From Kitasatospora griseola (lineage in GTDB: Bacteria > Actinomycetota > Actinomycetes > Streptomycetales > Streptomycetaceae), in assembly GCF_014648555.1 (NCBI RefSeq), contig NZ_BMRI01000008.1:229040-268785 (forward strand): DNA of 39,746 bases, written 5' to 3'. Each line of letters opens with the position of its first letter. The stretch's first letter is position 1. Below, piece after piece: positions 1-7,687 of this stretch. The position numbers and the translations under genes are program-made. The notes beneath the pieces are model-generated. The model was given only the letters and a program-made list of their open reading frames with translations, had not been told where the DNA came from and made no database searches.

Positions 1-67
1 TGAACGGCGGCCCGGCTGCCTAGCATCGCCGGGGGAACACCGCCGTCGAAAACCACCGGGAGCCTTC

Positions 68-691
68 GTGGGAATCGTCACCGCCAACATGGCCGTCTCG
101 CTGGACGGGTTCACCGCCGGGCCGGACCAGAGCCTGGAGCACCCGTTCGGCACGGGCGCGCGGGAGGCCCTGACCTCCTGGATGTTCGAGACCGACCGGC
201 CGGGGCGGGAGCAGGACGCTCACCTTCTCGGCACGCTGCACGCCAACACCGGCGCGCACATCATGGGGCGGAACATGTTCGGCCCGGGCCGGGGCGCCTG
301 GGACGAGACCTGGATGGGCTGGTGGGGGCCCGAACCCCCGTACCACGCACCGGTGTTCGTGCTCACCCACCACCCTCGCAAGCCGCTCCCGATGGGCGGC
401 GGCACCACCTTCGAGTTCGTCACCGACGGCATCGAGGCCGCCCTCGACCGGGCCCGCGCGGCCGCCGGCGACCAGGACGTCGAGATCGCCGGCGGCGCCT
501 CCACCGTCCGCCAGTACCTCCGGGCCGGGCTGCTCGACGAACTCGTCCTGCATCTCGTCCCCGTCACCCTGGGCGCCGGCGAGCGGCTCCTCGACGGCCT
601 CCGGATCCAGCTGGAGCCCGCCGAGGTGATCCCCTCCGCGACCGTCACCCACCTGCGCTACCGGGTGCTCGGCCCGAACACCGCCGACTGA
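68..691 (+). CDS. Dihydrofolate reductase family protein (RibD C-terminal fold)
   Basis: A 207-residue protein beginning with a GTG start; GGGAG lies six bases upstream. It opens with the family's typical N-terminal strand (TANMAVSLDGFTAGP), has the central nucleotide-fold segment with IMGRNMFGPG, and a later EIAGGASTVRQYLRAGLLDE stretch that is the hallmark of the RibD C-terminal/DHFR-like reductases. By family knowledge it should be a cytoplasmic NAD(P)H-dependent reductase; the substrate is unknown, and such stand-alone copies are usually not the riboflavin enzyme. A TAGCAT box at 21-26 could be its -10. It is convergent with the secreted peptide gene and separated from it by a strong hairpin. 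Confidence 0.9.
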   Translation: MGIVTANMAVSLDGFTAGPDQSLEHPFGTGAREALTSWMFETDRPGREQDAHLLGTLHANTGAHIMGRNMFGPGRGAWDETWMGWWGPEPPYHAPVFVLTHHPRKPLPMGGGTTFEFVTDGIEAALDRARAAAGDQDVEIAGGASTVRQYLRAGLLDELVLHLVPVTLGAGERLLDGLRIQLEPAEVIPSATVTHLRYRVLGPNTAD

Positions 692-722
692 CTGCTGCTC
701 ATGACCGCTCCGGCCACCGGAT

Positions 723-748
723 CGGCCCGGGCTCGACGGCCCGGGCCG
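723..748. terminator. Bidirectional hairpin terminator
   Basis: A perfect 10-bp stem (CGGCCCGGGC / GCCCGGGCCG) with a 6-base loop sits between two convergent stop codons at 691 and 758. There is no U-tract, as is common in streptomycetes. It can serve both genes. Confidence 0.75.
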
Positions 749-757
749 TGACGGGTG

Positions 758-1054
758 TCAGTGCTGGCTGACCTGGAAGCAGGCGACGTCGTACTGCGAC
801 GGCGCGCCCGCGTTGTTGTAGGCCGCTCCGCCGGTTCCGCCGTTCGTGCTGCCGAAGCCGGGTTCGTTGAACACCGATCCGGGTGATGTCCCGGAGTGCC
901 CCGGCGCCCCGGCACCGGTGCCGGGGGTCTCGAAGCTCTGACAGGACTGGTTCGGGGGCCCGGTTCCGCTCGGGTTGGCGGCGGCCATGGCGGTGGCCGC
1001 GCCGCCGAAGCAGAGCAGGCCGGCGAGGAGTCCCGTTGCCATCGTGCGAAGCAT
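758..1054 (-). CDS. Small secreted protein, Gly/Asn-rich
   Basis: A 98-residue protein. The ATG at 1054 is chosen because GGAGG stands just upstream and a classical signal peptide follows at once (MLRTMATGLLAGLLCFGG then an Ala-rich cleavage region near residue 25). The mature part is about 70 residues, rich in Gly, Ser, Pro and Asn, with two cysteines that could form one disulfide. I recognise no enzyme family; small exported peptides of this make-up are common in streptomycetes and usually uncharacterised. An upstream in-frame start at 1141 would add 29 residues before the signal peptide and is unlikely. It lies 91 bases downstream of helR on the same strand, with a hairpin in between. Confidence 0.75.
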   Translation of the reverse strand: MLRTMATGLLAGLLCFGGAATAMAAANPSGTGPPNQSCQSFETPGTGAGAPGHSGTSPGSVFNEPGFGSTNGGTGGAAYNNAGAPSQYDVACFQVSQH

Positions 1055-1085
1055 CCGTCCTCCATCGGTGAGCGGTTGCGCGAGG

Positions 1086-1111
1086 CCGGACGGCCAGGCG
1101 CCCCCGTCCGG
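1086..1111 (-). terminator. Hairpin downstream of helR
   Basis: A perfect 8-bp stem (CCGGACGG / CCGTCCGG) with a 10-base loop lies 35 bases after the helR stop and inside the leader of the secreted peptide gene. It may terminate helR or act in the leader of the next gene. Confidence 0.5.
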
Positions 1112-1145
1112 TAGTACGTACGGGCGGCCTGACGTGTTCAATGCC

Positions 1146-3311
1146 CTAGTGGCGCAGGACGGCGAGCTGCCCGGTGGCGCGGGTCATCGCGACGTACCGG
1201 TCGGCGGCGCCCTCGATGCCCTCGCCGAAGGACTCCGGGTCGATCAGCACGACCAGGTCGAACTCCAGGCCCTTGACCAGTTCGGGGGTGAGCGAGCGGA
1301 CCCGGGGCAGTCCGGGGTAGGCCGGGTCGCCGATGACGCAGGCGGTGCCCTCGGGGTGTTCGGCCAGCCAGGCGTCCAGCAGGGCGTCGCGGTCGGCGGG
1401 GGCGCCGTGCAGGACGGGCAGGCCGCTGCGGCGGATCGAGGTGGGGACGTTGGCGTCGGGGAGGGCGGCCCGGATGACGGGTTCGGCCTCGGCCATGACC
1501 TCCTCGGGCGTGCGGTAGTTGACGCTCAGCGAGGTGAGGGTGACGCGGTCCAGGCCGGCCCGTTCCAGGCGTTCGGTCCAGGACTCGGTGAAGCCGTGCC
1601 GGGCCTGCGCGCGGTCGCCGACGATGGTGAACGAGCGGGATGGGCAACGGGCGATCAGCATCTGCCATTCGGCGTCGGTGAGTTCCTGCGCCTCGTCGAC
1701 GACGATGTGCGCGAACGGGCCGGCCAGCAGGTCGGGGTTGACCGGTTCGGGCTCGGAGTGGTCGATCAGCGCGTCGCGCAGGTCGGCGCCGCCCAGCATC
1801 ATGGTCGCGCCCTCGCCGTCGTCGTCGGAGTTCAGCAGGTGGTCGACGACGCCGTCCATGAGTTCGCGTTCGGCGGCGAGGCGGGCCCGGTGGGCGCGCT
1901 GGCGGCGGTCGGCGTCGGTGTCGCCGAGCCGGCGGCGGGCGGCGTCCAGCAGCGGCAGGTCGGCGAGCGTCCAGGCGGCGGGGTCGGTGCGCTGGAGGGT
2001 GCGGATCTCCTCGCGGCTCAGCCAGGGCGCGCACAGCCGCAGGTAGGCGGGGACGGTCCACAGGTCGCCGACCAGGTCGGTGGGTTCGAGGATCGGCCAG
2101 GCGCGGCGCAGCGCGGTGAGCAGTTCGCGGTCGCGGCGGAGTTCGCGGGCGAGCATCTCGGGCGAGATGCCGTGTTCCTCGTCCTGGAGGGCGTCGGCGT
2201 TCTTGTCGATCAGGATGGTGACGAGTTCGTCGAGGATCGTCTCGCGGGCCTCGTTGTGCGGGGTGCCGGCGCCGACGGCGGCGAAGGCCTCGGACCAGTC
2301 CTCGGGCTGGACCGAGATCTCGTACCACTCGATGGCGAGTTTGCAGGCCTCGGTGGGCGGTTCCTCGTAGATCCCGACGGCCCGCTCGATCGCGCCGACC
2401 ATGCCGGCGGTGGCCTTCAGCCGCGCCACTTCAGGGTCCGGTTCCTCGGCGACCGCCTGGCCCTCGGGGAGCAGGTCGCGCAGCGTGCAGGTCTGCACGC
2501 CCTCCTCGCCGAGGCTGGGCAGCACGTCGGCGACGTAGGCCAGGTACGGCTGGTGGGGGCCGACGAACAGCACGCCGCCCTTGCGGTGGCCGAGGCGCGG
2601 GTCGGAGTACAGCAGGTGGGCGGTGCGGTGCAGGGCGACCACGGTCTTGCCGGTGCCGGGGCCGCCGTCGACGACCAGGGCGCCGCGCGAGCCGGCCCGG
2701 ATGACGGCGTCCTGGTCGGCCTGGATGGTGGCGAGGACGTCGCGCATCCGTTCGGAGCGGGCGGAGCCGAGGCTGGCGATGAACGCGGACTGGTCGTCGA
2801 GGGCGGCGTGGCCGTCGAGCGCGTCGGCGGTGAACACCTCGTCCCAGTAGTCGCCGACGCGGCCGCGGTGCCAGCGGTAGCGGCGGCGGCTGGTGAGGCC
2901 CATCGGGTTGGCGTGGGTGGCGGCGAAGAACGGTTCGGCGGCGGGCGAGCGCCAGTCGATGAGCAGCCGACGGCCGTCGGCGCCGGCGAGGCCGAGGCGG
3001 CCGATGTACACGGGCTCGTCCTGGTCGGCGAGGACGATCCGGCCGAGGCACAGGTCGCTGCCGAAGCGGCGCAATGTCCGCAGCCGGGAAGAGAGTTGGT
3101 GGATCTCGTTGTCGCGGTCCATGGCCTCGCGGCCGGCCCCGCCGGGGTTGCGGCGGACCTGGTCGAGCCGGGCGGTCAGCTCGGCGATGTCCTGTTCGAG
3201 GGTGGTGGCGACGGTGGCGAAGTGCCGGTCGTCGTCGGCGATCAGGGCCGGGTCCGCCTTGGCGGCGAGCCGCTCGGGCAGCTCGAAGGCACTGGTCGTC
3301 TGCTGGGTCAT
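1146..3311 (-). CDS. helR: RNA polymerase recycling motor ATPase HelR (HelD-type helicase)
   Basis: A 721-residue UvrD/HelD-type superfamily 1 protein. An N-terminal coiled-coil segment (residues about 30-80) precedes a split ATPase: Walker A GGPGTGKT at about 216-223, Walker B/motif II VVDEAQELTD at about 537-546, then GDRAQ, VNYRTPEE, KGLEFDLVVL and YVAMTRA in the C-terminal RecA-like half. The insert and the N-terminal arm are those of HelD-like factors that pry stalled RNA polymerase from DNA. In actinobacteria the HelR subgroup also displaces rifamycins from RNA polymerase and gives tolerance. The ATG at 3311 follows GGAGA; GTG at 3350 is less likely. The palindrome at 3414-3436 matches what I recall of the rifamycin-associated element and supports the HelR assignment over a generic helicase. 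Confidence 0.9.
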   Translation of the reverse strand: MTQQTTSAFELPERLAAKADPALIADDDRHFATVATTLEQDIAELTARLDQVRRNPGGAGREAMDRDNEIHQLSSRLRTLRRFGSDLCLGRIVLADQDEPVYIGRLGLAGADGRRLLIDWRSPAAEPFFAATHANPMGLTSRRRYRWHRGRVGDYWDEVFTADALDGHAALDDQSAFIASLGSARSERMRDVLATIQADQDAVIRAGSRGALVVDGGPGTGKTVVALHRTAHLLYSDPRLGHRKGGVLFVGPHQPYLAYVADVLPSLGEEGVQTCTLRDLLPEGQAVAEEPDPEVARLKATAGMVGAIERAVGIYEEPPTEACKLAIEWYEISVQPEDWSEAFAAVGAGTPHNEARETILDELVTILIDKNADALQDEEHGISPEMLARELRRDRELLTALRRAWPILEPTDLVGDLWTVPAYLRLCAPWLSREEIRTLQRTDPAAWTLADLPLLDAARRRLGDTDADRRQRAHRARLAAERELMDGVVDHLLNSDDDGEGATMMLGGADLRDALIDHSEPEPVNPDLLAGPFAHIVVDEAQELTDAEWQMLIARCPSRSFTIVGDRAQARHGFTESWTERLERAGLDRVTLTSLSVNYRTPEEVMAEAEPVIRAALPDANVPTSIRRSGLPVLHGAPADRDALLDAWLAEHPEGTACVIGDPAYPGLPRVRSLTPELVKGLEFDLVVLIDPESFGEGIEGAADRYVAMTRATGQLAVLRH

Positions 3312-3413
3312 GTCCTGCTTCTCCGATCCCCTGCCGGGCATTTCGCGCACTCTGCCCGGTTTGATGCTCTTTGCGCTGCTTTCCCGATTCAGTCAGCGAT
3401 TGTGCGCCATCGA

Positions 3414-3436
3414 GGGGGCCTTGCCGCAAGGCCCCC
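3414..3436 (-). promoter_or_regulatory. Rifamycin-associated element (RAE)-like palindrome upstream of helR
   Basis: A perfect inverted repeat with 11-bp arms GGGGGCCTTGC / GCAAGGCCCCC around one central base, about 100 bp upstream of the helR start. On the helR strand the centre reads CTTGCGGCAAG, which agrees with the RAE core as I remember it from rifamycin-inducible resistance genes. A TTGCGG inside it, followed 19 bp later by CACAAT, could be the promoter, so the element may overlap the -35. The match is from memory and not from a search. Confidence 0.8.
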
Positions 3437-3508
3437 TGTCGGATATAAGTTGGACAGCGGCAGGAGAGCATCGACTCCCTGCCTTTTCTGTTTCTCCCGG
3501 GCGGTTCC

Positions 3509-4570
3509 TCAGTTCCGGCCGCCGGTGCCGCTCTCCAGGACGGAGGCGAGGGAGAACAGCGCGAAGCAGACGCCGCCGAGGCCGACCAGGACCCGGGCCG
3601 CGACGATCACGTTCGGTTCGGCCGACTCGAACAGGAACGCCGACATGAACAGGCAGACCAGGCCGGTGCCGATCGGGATCAGCGGCATGCGGTCGGCCGA
3701 CGGGGCGTCGCGGCGCCAGACGAGGCCGAGCAGCAGCAGCTTGCCGAGGACGGTCCAGGCGATCAGCCCCAGCCCGATCTGAACGTAGCCGGTGGCCAGT
3801 TGGGTGGGCCGGGGGTCCAGGGCGACGACGACCAGGCCCCCGGTGATGTCCATGGCCCCGAGCGTGCCCGCCACGACGGGCCACCAGATCCGGTCCCGCC
3901 GGCTGTAGGTGTTCTGGATCTGCCGCAGCAGGCTGGCCACCAGCCCGACCAGGCAGGTGCAGACGATCGCCAGGTCGACGACCACGTGCCCGGCCGTGAA
4001 ACGCCCGGCCTCGTCCCCGCCGCCCCCGTTGGCCAGCAGGACGGTCGCCCATGCCGCCGCGACGGCGGTTGCGAGGACCGGGACCGCCACCAGGGTCCGG
4101 GCCGCGAAGGGACGGAACGGCGCGGGCGAGCGCGGCGGGGAACCGTCGGGAAGGGCAGCGTTCTCGCTGATCAGCGCGAACCGGGTGGAGACGGCGGCCA
4201 CCGACGAGACGCACACGCAGACCAGTCCGATGCCGAGGACCGCGCTCCCGGCCACGAAGTCCGGCGGCGGCCGGCGGCTCTCGGTGAGCAGGCAGACCCC
4301 GTAGCCGATGGCGACCCCGGCGACCGCGAAGCCGAACGCCGGGTAGCCGAACCGGTCCAGTGCGGTGAAGCGGCCGATCAACTGCCGGACGATGGTCGCC
4401 GCGGTGGCGAACAGGCAGAGGCAGACGGCCGCCAGGAAGACCAGCACCAGGCCCGCGACCCGGGCGCTCGGCCCGGTGGAGTGCGCGAGGACGTAGCCGC
4501 CCAGCGCGGCCGACACCGCGCCCATGAGCAGGGGAATCGCCCGGAACAGCACGCTGACTCCGTGGTTCAC
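3509..4570 (-). CDS. yhiM: YhiM-family inner membrane protein (DUF2776)
   Basis: A 353-residue protein with about ten hydrophobic segments. It closely resembles E. coli YhiM along its whole length: FRAIPLLMGAVSAALGGYVL at the start, a repeated VAG(H/S)-type motif at loop starts, GLVWRRDAPSADRMPLIPI near residue 290, and RVLVGLGGVCFALFSLASVL at the end. YhiM is linked to acid and osmotic stress in enterobacteria but its biochemical role is unknown. The GTG at 4570 is chosen because AGGAGA stands six bases upstream and the length then equals the family's (about 350). The reading frame stays open for 116 further codons upstream, but that part has no resemblance to YhiM. A divergent AraC-type gene lies 630 bp away. 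Confidence 0.85.
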   Translation of the reverse strand: MNHGVSVLFRAIPLLMGAVSAALGGYVLAHSTGPSARVAGLVLVFLAAVCLCLFATAATIVRQLIGRFTALDRFGYPAFGFAVAGVAIGYGVCLLTESRRPPPDFVAGSAVLGIGLVCVCVSSVAAVSTRFALISENAALPDGSPPRSPAPFRPFAARTLVAVPVLATAVAAAWATVLLANGGGGDEAGRFTAGHVVVDLAIVCTCLVGLVASLLRQIQNTYSRRDRIWWPVVAGTLGAMDITGGLVVVALDPRPTQLATGYVQIGLGLIAWTVLGKLLLLGLVWRRDAPSADRMPLIPIGTGLVCLFMSAFLFESAEPNVIVAARVLVGLGGVCFALFSLASVLESGTGGRN

Positions 4571-4661
4571 CGTTCTCCTCGTTCGGTCTCGCCCGGCGCG
4601 CGGCCGGTCCTGGCGGCGGGTGCCGGGCAACTCGGCGATGCCGCGGACGAGTTCGCTGTCG

Positions 4662-4925
4662 CTACGGTCGGCGCCGGTGCCGACGAGTACGCCGAGGCGT
4701 TCGGCCGCGCGTGCCGAAGGCGGTCTCGGCCTCCTCGCCCGGCGCCTGCCCGTACGCCGCGCCGGCCCGGAAGCCGGCCGCCCGCAGCGCGGCGGGGGTG
4801 AACGCCCCGGTGCGCAGCCGCAGTGGCGGATCGACCTGGACGCCGCCGCGCAGCGAGGCCGTCGGGTGGCCCGGCGGTTCACGGTCCAGGGCTCCGCGCA
4901 GGCCACGGCCGACACCATGCGTCAC
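4662..4925 (-). pseudogene. Unresolved small ORF upstream of yhiM, possibly frameshifted
   Basis: An AGGAGA followed four bases later by a GTG at 4925 looks like a genuine translation start. The frame reads sensibly for about 65 codons (segments VDPPLRLRTGAFTPAALRAA and GAAYGQAPGEEAETAFG), then turns into Arg-rich text typical of a wrong frame and stops at 4662. At the same point another frame becomes protein-like (RLGVLVGTGADRSDSELVRG, then IAELPGT) and runs without a stop into yhiM. One small indel near 4725 would join the two into an upstream gene or an N-terminal extension of yhiM. I do not recognise the product. It could be a decayed gene, a sequencing error, or chance coding text in GC-rich DNA. 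Confidence 0.35.
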
Positions 4926-4957
4926 GTTTTCTCCTGAATACTCCAGGACTTCCGTTC

Positions 4958-4983
4958 TCGGTGAAATACGTCGGTGAAACACG
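4958..4983. promoter_or_regulatory. Tandem 13-bp repeat in the yhiM/AraC intergenic region
   Basis: Two adjacent 13-mers, TCGGTGAAATACG and TCGGTGAAACACG, differ at one base. They lie just upstream of the minus-strand start at 4925 and about 220 bp upstream of the AraC-type gene. AraC-family proteins usually bind direct repeats, so this is a candidate operator. Otherwise the stretch 4926-5203 holds no gene that I can support. Confidence 0.4.
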
Positions 4984-5203
4984 GTGGCCCGAACCCGAAC
5001 TGACTGGCATGCCCTGTTTAGTCCGGCCCGGGGGCACGGCCGCTCCGGCCGCGCGCGTGTTCACCGATTTCGCCCGGTCGGCCCAGGCACGGCCGTCGCA
5101 TCCGCCCTCTGATGACACCCGCCGTACGAGTCCCTGGTGGCGGCCTGCGATGCTGTCGGCGGACACGGCGAGTCGCCGAAGGGCAACGGAAGGTGGGCAC
5201 AGC

Positions 5204-6205
5204 ATGGCCACGGCGGCGGAGAGCGACGACCCGCTCGGGGAACTCCGACCACACGAGCGGTTCGAGGTCTGGCGCGACCTGATCGGACTGACCAGGGACT
5301 GCGACGCCACCAGCGCCGACATCGACCGCTTCGACGCCGAACTGCGCCGCTCCGCACTCGGGCCGGTGACCTTCCTCGGCACCTCCTTCCCGTCCGCCCG
5401 GTTCCGCCGCACCGACGCCCGAGTCCGGCGCTCCGACCCCGGAGTGTTCCACCTGACGCTCGTTCAGCACGGCGCGCTCGCGCTGACCCGCGACGGCGAG
5501 CCGACCCAGCTGTTCCGCCCCGGCGAGGTGACCATGCTGGACAGCTCCCGCCCGTACGAGCTGCGGGCGCTCGGCGAACGCACCGCGACGGGCGGCGAAC
5601 CGCGTGTCGAGGGCGTCGGCATCGACTTCCCGACGGCGCTGCTGCCGATCCCCCCGCACCGGCTGCGCGGACTGCTCGGCCGGGGCTTCCGGGCCACCGA
5701 GGGGTCCGCGGCGATCCTCGCGGACTTCCTGCTCAGCGTGGACCGCCAGGCCCCCGTCCTCGGCCCCGCCGTCGCCGACCGGCTCGGCCCGATCGCGGTG
5801 GACCTGGTCGCCGCCTGGCTGGCCGACGAGTTGGCGGACGACACCGAACTCCCCGAGACGGCCCGGCAGCGCGCCACCGTCGAACAGGTCCGCGCCTTCG
5901 TCCGCCGCCACCTGCACGACCCCGAACTGTCCCCCGCCACCGTCGCCGCCGCCCACCACATCTCGGTCGGCTACCTGCACCGGCTGTTCGCCCAGCACAC
6001 CGACGGCGACACGGTTGCGGCCTGGATCCGCCGCCTGCGCCTGGAGAAGGCCCACCGCGACCTCTCCGACCCCGCCCTGCGCCACGTCCCGATCGGCACC
6101 ATCGCCGCCCGCTGCGGCATCCCCCGCCCCGACGACTTCAGCCGCGCCTTCCGCACCGCGTACGGCCTCGCCCCGCGCGACCACCGCCGCCACTCCTGCC
6201 CCTGA
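5204..6205 (+). CDS. AraC-family transcriptional regulator
   Basis: A 333-residue protein. The N-terminal half (residues about 20-200) is the AraC-binding-like domain of the streptomycete type, with HERFEVWRDLIG at its start and a cupin-like core (VFHLTLVQHG, PGEVTMLDSSRPYEL). The C-terminal 110 residues hold the double helix-turn-helix: first HTH around LSPATVAAAHHISVGYLHRL and second around GTIAARCGIPRPDDFSRAFR, ending in YGLAPRDHRR. The ATG at 5204 is chosen because AAGGTGGG precedes it and the protein then begins as relatives do; the frame is open further upstream to 4823. It faces the yhiM unit across about 280 bp and may control it. The ligand is unknown. Confidence 0.9.
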   Translation: MATAAESDDPLGELRPHERFEVWRDLIGLTRDCDATSADIDRFDAELRRSALGPVTFLGTSFPSARFRRTDARVRRSDPGVFHLTLVQHGALALTRDGEPTQLFRPGEVTMLDSSRPYELRALGERTATGGEPRVEGVGIDFPTALLPIPPHRLRGLLGRGFRATEGSAAILADFLLSVDRQAPVLGPAVADRLGPIAVDLVAAWLADELADDTELPETARQRATVEQVRAFVRRHLHDPELSPATVAAAHHISVGYLHRLFAQHTDGDTVAAWIRRLRLEKAHRDLSDPALRHVPIGTIAARCGIPRPDDFSRAFRTAYGLAPRDHRRHSCP

Positions 6206-6267
6206 CAGTTGACGCCTCGCCAACCGGCCGGACACCCAGTGCCAAACCGCACCCTGCCCGTCCGCCC

Positions 6268-6428
6268 TAGCGTGGAGTCCAGGGGGGAAGCCCGTTCCGG
6301 GGGACGGGCTCGACCTTCGACGTCGCTCCGGACCGTCGGCCCGCCCGCCGGTCCGGAGACCGAGGGGGAACGTCGAAACCGACGGGGGCTGTCGCACCGG
6401 ATCGCCGGATCCACGCGACGGCCCCCGT
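6268..6428 (+). ncRNA. Candidate structured RNA or nested palindrome element
   Basis: Between two convergent genes lies a run of strong stems: AGCCCGT/ACGGGCT (6289-6295 with 6304-6310), TTCGACGT/ACGTCGAA (6316-6323 with 6370-6377) enclosing CTCCGGACC/GGTCCGGAG (6326-6334 with 6350-6358), and the terminator-like stem at 6382-6428. A TAGCGT box at 6268-6273 could be a -10 for a plus-strand transcript of about 155 bases, but I find no good -35. It could be a small RNA, a long 3' UTR of the AraC-type gene, or a degenerate palindromic mobile element. No protein-like frame is seen. Confidence 0.4.
6382..6428. terminator. Strong hairpin terminator between convergent genes
   Basis: A 14-bp stem with one G-T pair (ACGGGGGCTGTCGC with GCGACGGCCCCCGT) and a 19-base loop, ending four bases before the stop of the minus-strand TPR gene. 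It can stop transcription from both sides. Confidence 0.7.
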
Positions 6429-6432
6429 TCTG

Positions 6433-7587
6433 CTACCCCGCGAGCGCCTCCCGGGCGGCGACCGTCCCGTGGTGCTCCTCCCCGAAGTGCGCCCGCCAGT
6501 CCGCCACCGCACCGGCCAACGCGCTGTCGCCCCTCCCCTGCCGCAACTTCGCGATCCCGAGCGCGGTGCGCAGCTCCAGCACCCGGTGGGACGGGGCGTC
6601 CGCACACCGGGTCAGGGCCTCGCGGGCCTGCTGCTCGGCCTCGACGGGCTGCTCCAGGGCGAGGAGGACGTTGGCGGCGGCCAGGCCGAGTATCGAGAGG
6701 TCCTGCTCGGTCAGGCCGGACATCTCGGTGCCGATCGACTCGGCGGTCTCGACGGCCTGCTGGGCGGCGGCCGGGTCGCCCTGGCCGATCAGCGCCCGGG
6801 ACAGATGGAGGCACAGCAGGAAGCCGAACCGGTCCGCACCGCCCGTCTCCGCCATCGCCTCCCGCAGCAGGCCCTCGGCCTCGGCGTGGCGGCCCCTGAG
6901 CAGCAGGCTCACCGCCAGGTTGTGGCCCGCCCACAGCCGGATCGGGGTGGCGACGGGCTCGGCCACCGTGGCGGTGGCCGCCCGCACGCGCAGCGCGAGC
7001 GCCTCGGCCTCGGCGTGTTCGCCGAGCCAGGCGAGCTGCGCCACCCGGTCGCTGTCCGCCACCAGCGCGAACTCCGGCCTCGGCGGCGCCATCCGGCGGG
7101 CCACTTCGGCGAGGTCGACGAGCACTTCGACGGCCTCCCGGTGGCGTCCCACCTCACCCAGCATCAGCGCCTGCGCCTGACCTGCCGACAGCCGCAGGTC
7201 GGTCGCCCCGGCCACCGCCCCGGCCACCGCCACGGCCCGCCCGATCTCGTCCATCGCCTCGTCGCACCGCCGGTCCGCCCACAGGGCGTCGACCAGTTCG
7301 AGGCGCAGCACCGCCTCGGCCACGCCCGCCACGCCCGGCGTGTCCAGCGCCGCCCGCAGTTCGGACTCCGCCTCGGCGGCCCGGCCCTGCTCCCGCAGAG
7401 CCCGGCCGAGTGCCGCCCGGCCTGCCACCACACCTTCCACGCCCGGCCGGCCCGCCCCGGTGTACAGCTCGACGGACTCCCGCGCCAGCCGCTCGGCCGA
7501 GGTGAACCTGCCTGCCTCGTGCTCCTGTTGAGCGGCCGTCAGCAGCTCTCCGGCCCGACTGAGCTTGCGATTCGTGAACAGGGGCAT
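6433..7587 (-). CDS. Tetratricopeptide-repeat protein
   Basis: A 384-residue, helix-only protein made of degenerate TPR units from about residue 10 to the end: runs such as AERLARESVELYTGAG, GRALREQGRAAEAESELRAAL and LLRGRHAEAEGLLREAM fit the 34-residue pattern with small residues at the A-helix/B-helix contacts. There is no signal peptide, membrane segment, or attached DNA-binding or NTPase domain, so it is probably a cytoplasmic scaffold; the partner is unknown. The ATG at 7587 follows GAAGGGA. The promoter region carries a near-perfect direct repeat. Confidence 0.8.
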   Translation of the reverse strand: MPLFTNRKLSRAGELLTAAQQEHEAGRFTSAERLARESVELYTGAGRPGVEGVVAGRAALGRALREQGRAAEAESELRAALDTPGVAGVAEAVLRLELVDALWADRRCDEAMDEIGRAVAVAGAVAGATDLRLSAGQAQALMLGEVGRHREAVEVLVDLAEVARRMAPPRPEFALVADSDRVAQLAWLGEHAEAEALALRVRAATATVAEPVATPIRLWAGHNLAVSLLLRGRHAEAEGLLREAMAETGGADRFGFLLCLHLSRALIGQGDPAAAQQAVETAESIGTEMSGLTEQDLSILGLAAANVLLALEQPVEAEQQAREALTRCADAPSHRVLELRTALGIAKLRQGRGDSALAGAVADWRAHFGEEHHGTVAAREALAG

Positions 7588-7620
7588 CGCGTCGTCCCTT
7601 CCGTTCGATCGGCGTCGGCG

Positions 7621-7681
7621 AGCGTAGTGCCGGGGTACGACACCCACCCGTCGGCGCCGAGGTACGGGACTCCCACCCGTC
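7621..7681 (-). promoter_or_regulatory. Promoter and direct repeats upstream of the TPR gene
   Basis: On the gene's strand a TACGCT -10 box (plus coordinates 7621-7626) lies 34 bases before the start codon. Two copies of a direct repeat, GACGGGTGGG(T/A)GTC followed by GTACC, lie at 7634-7652 and 7661-7681, with equivalent positions 27-29 bp apart; the proximal copy covers the -35 region. The arrangement suggests an activator or repressor binding in tandem. Confidence 0.45.
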
Positions 7682-7687
7682 AGCCGG

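Noticed and set aside
3459..3484. Terminator of the YhiM gene in the imperfect repeat GGCAG...CTGCC
   Set aside because: The stem is interrupted, the loop is wide and no U-tract follows on the minus strand; too weak to list.
975..3782. A 935-codon open frame on the plus strand
   Set aside because: It is antisense to helR, is extremely rich in Gly/Val/Ala/Asp repeats typical of shadow frames in GC-rich DNA, and has no domain, while the minus strand encodes a complete ATPase.
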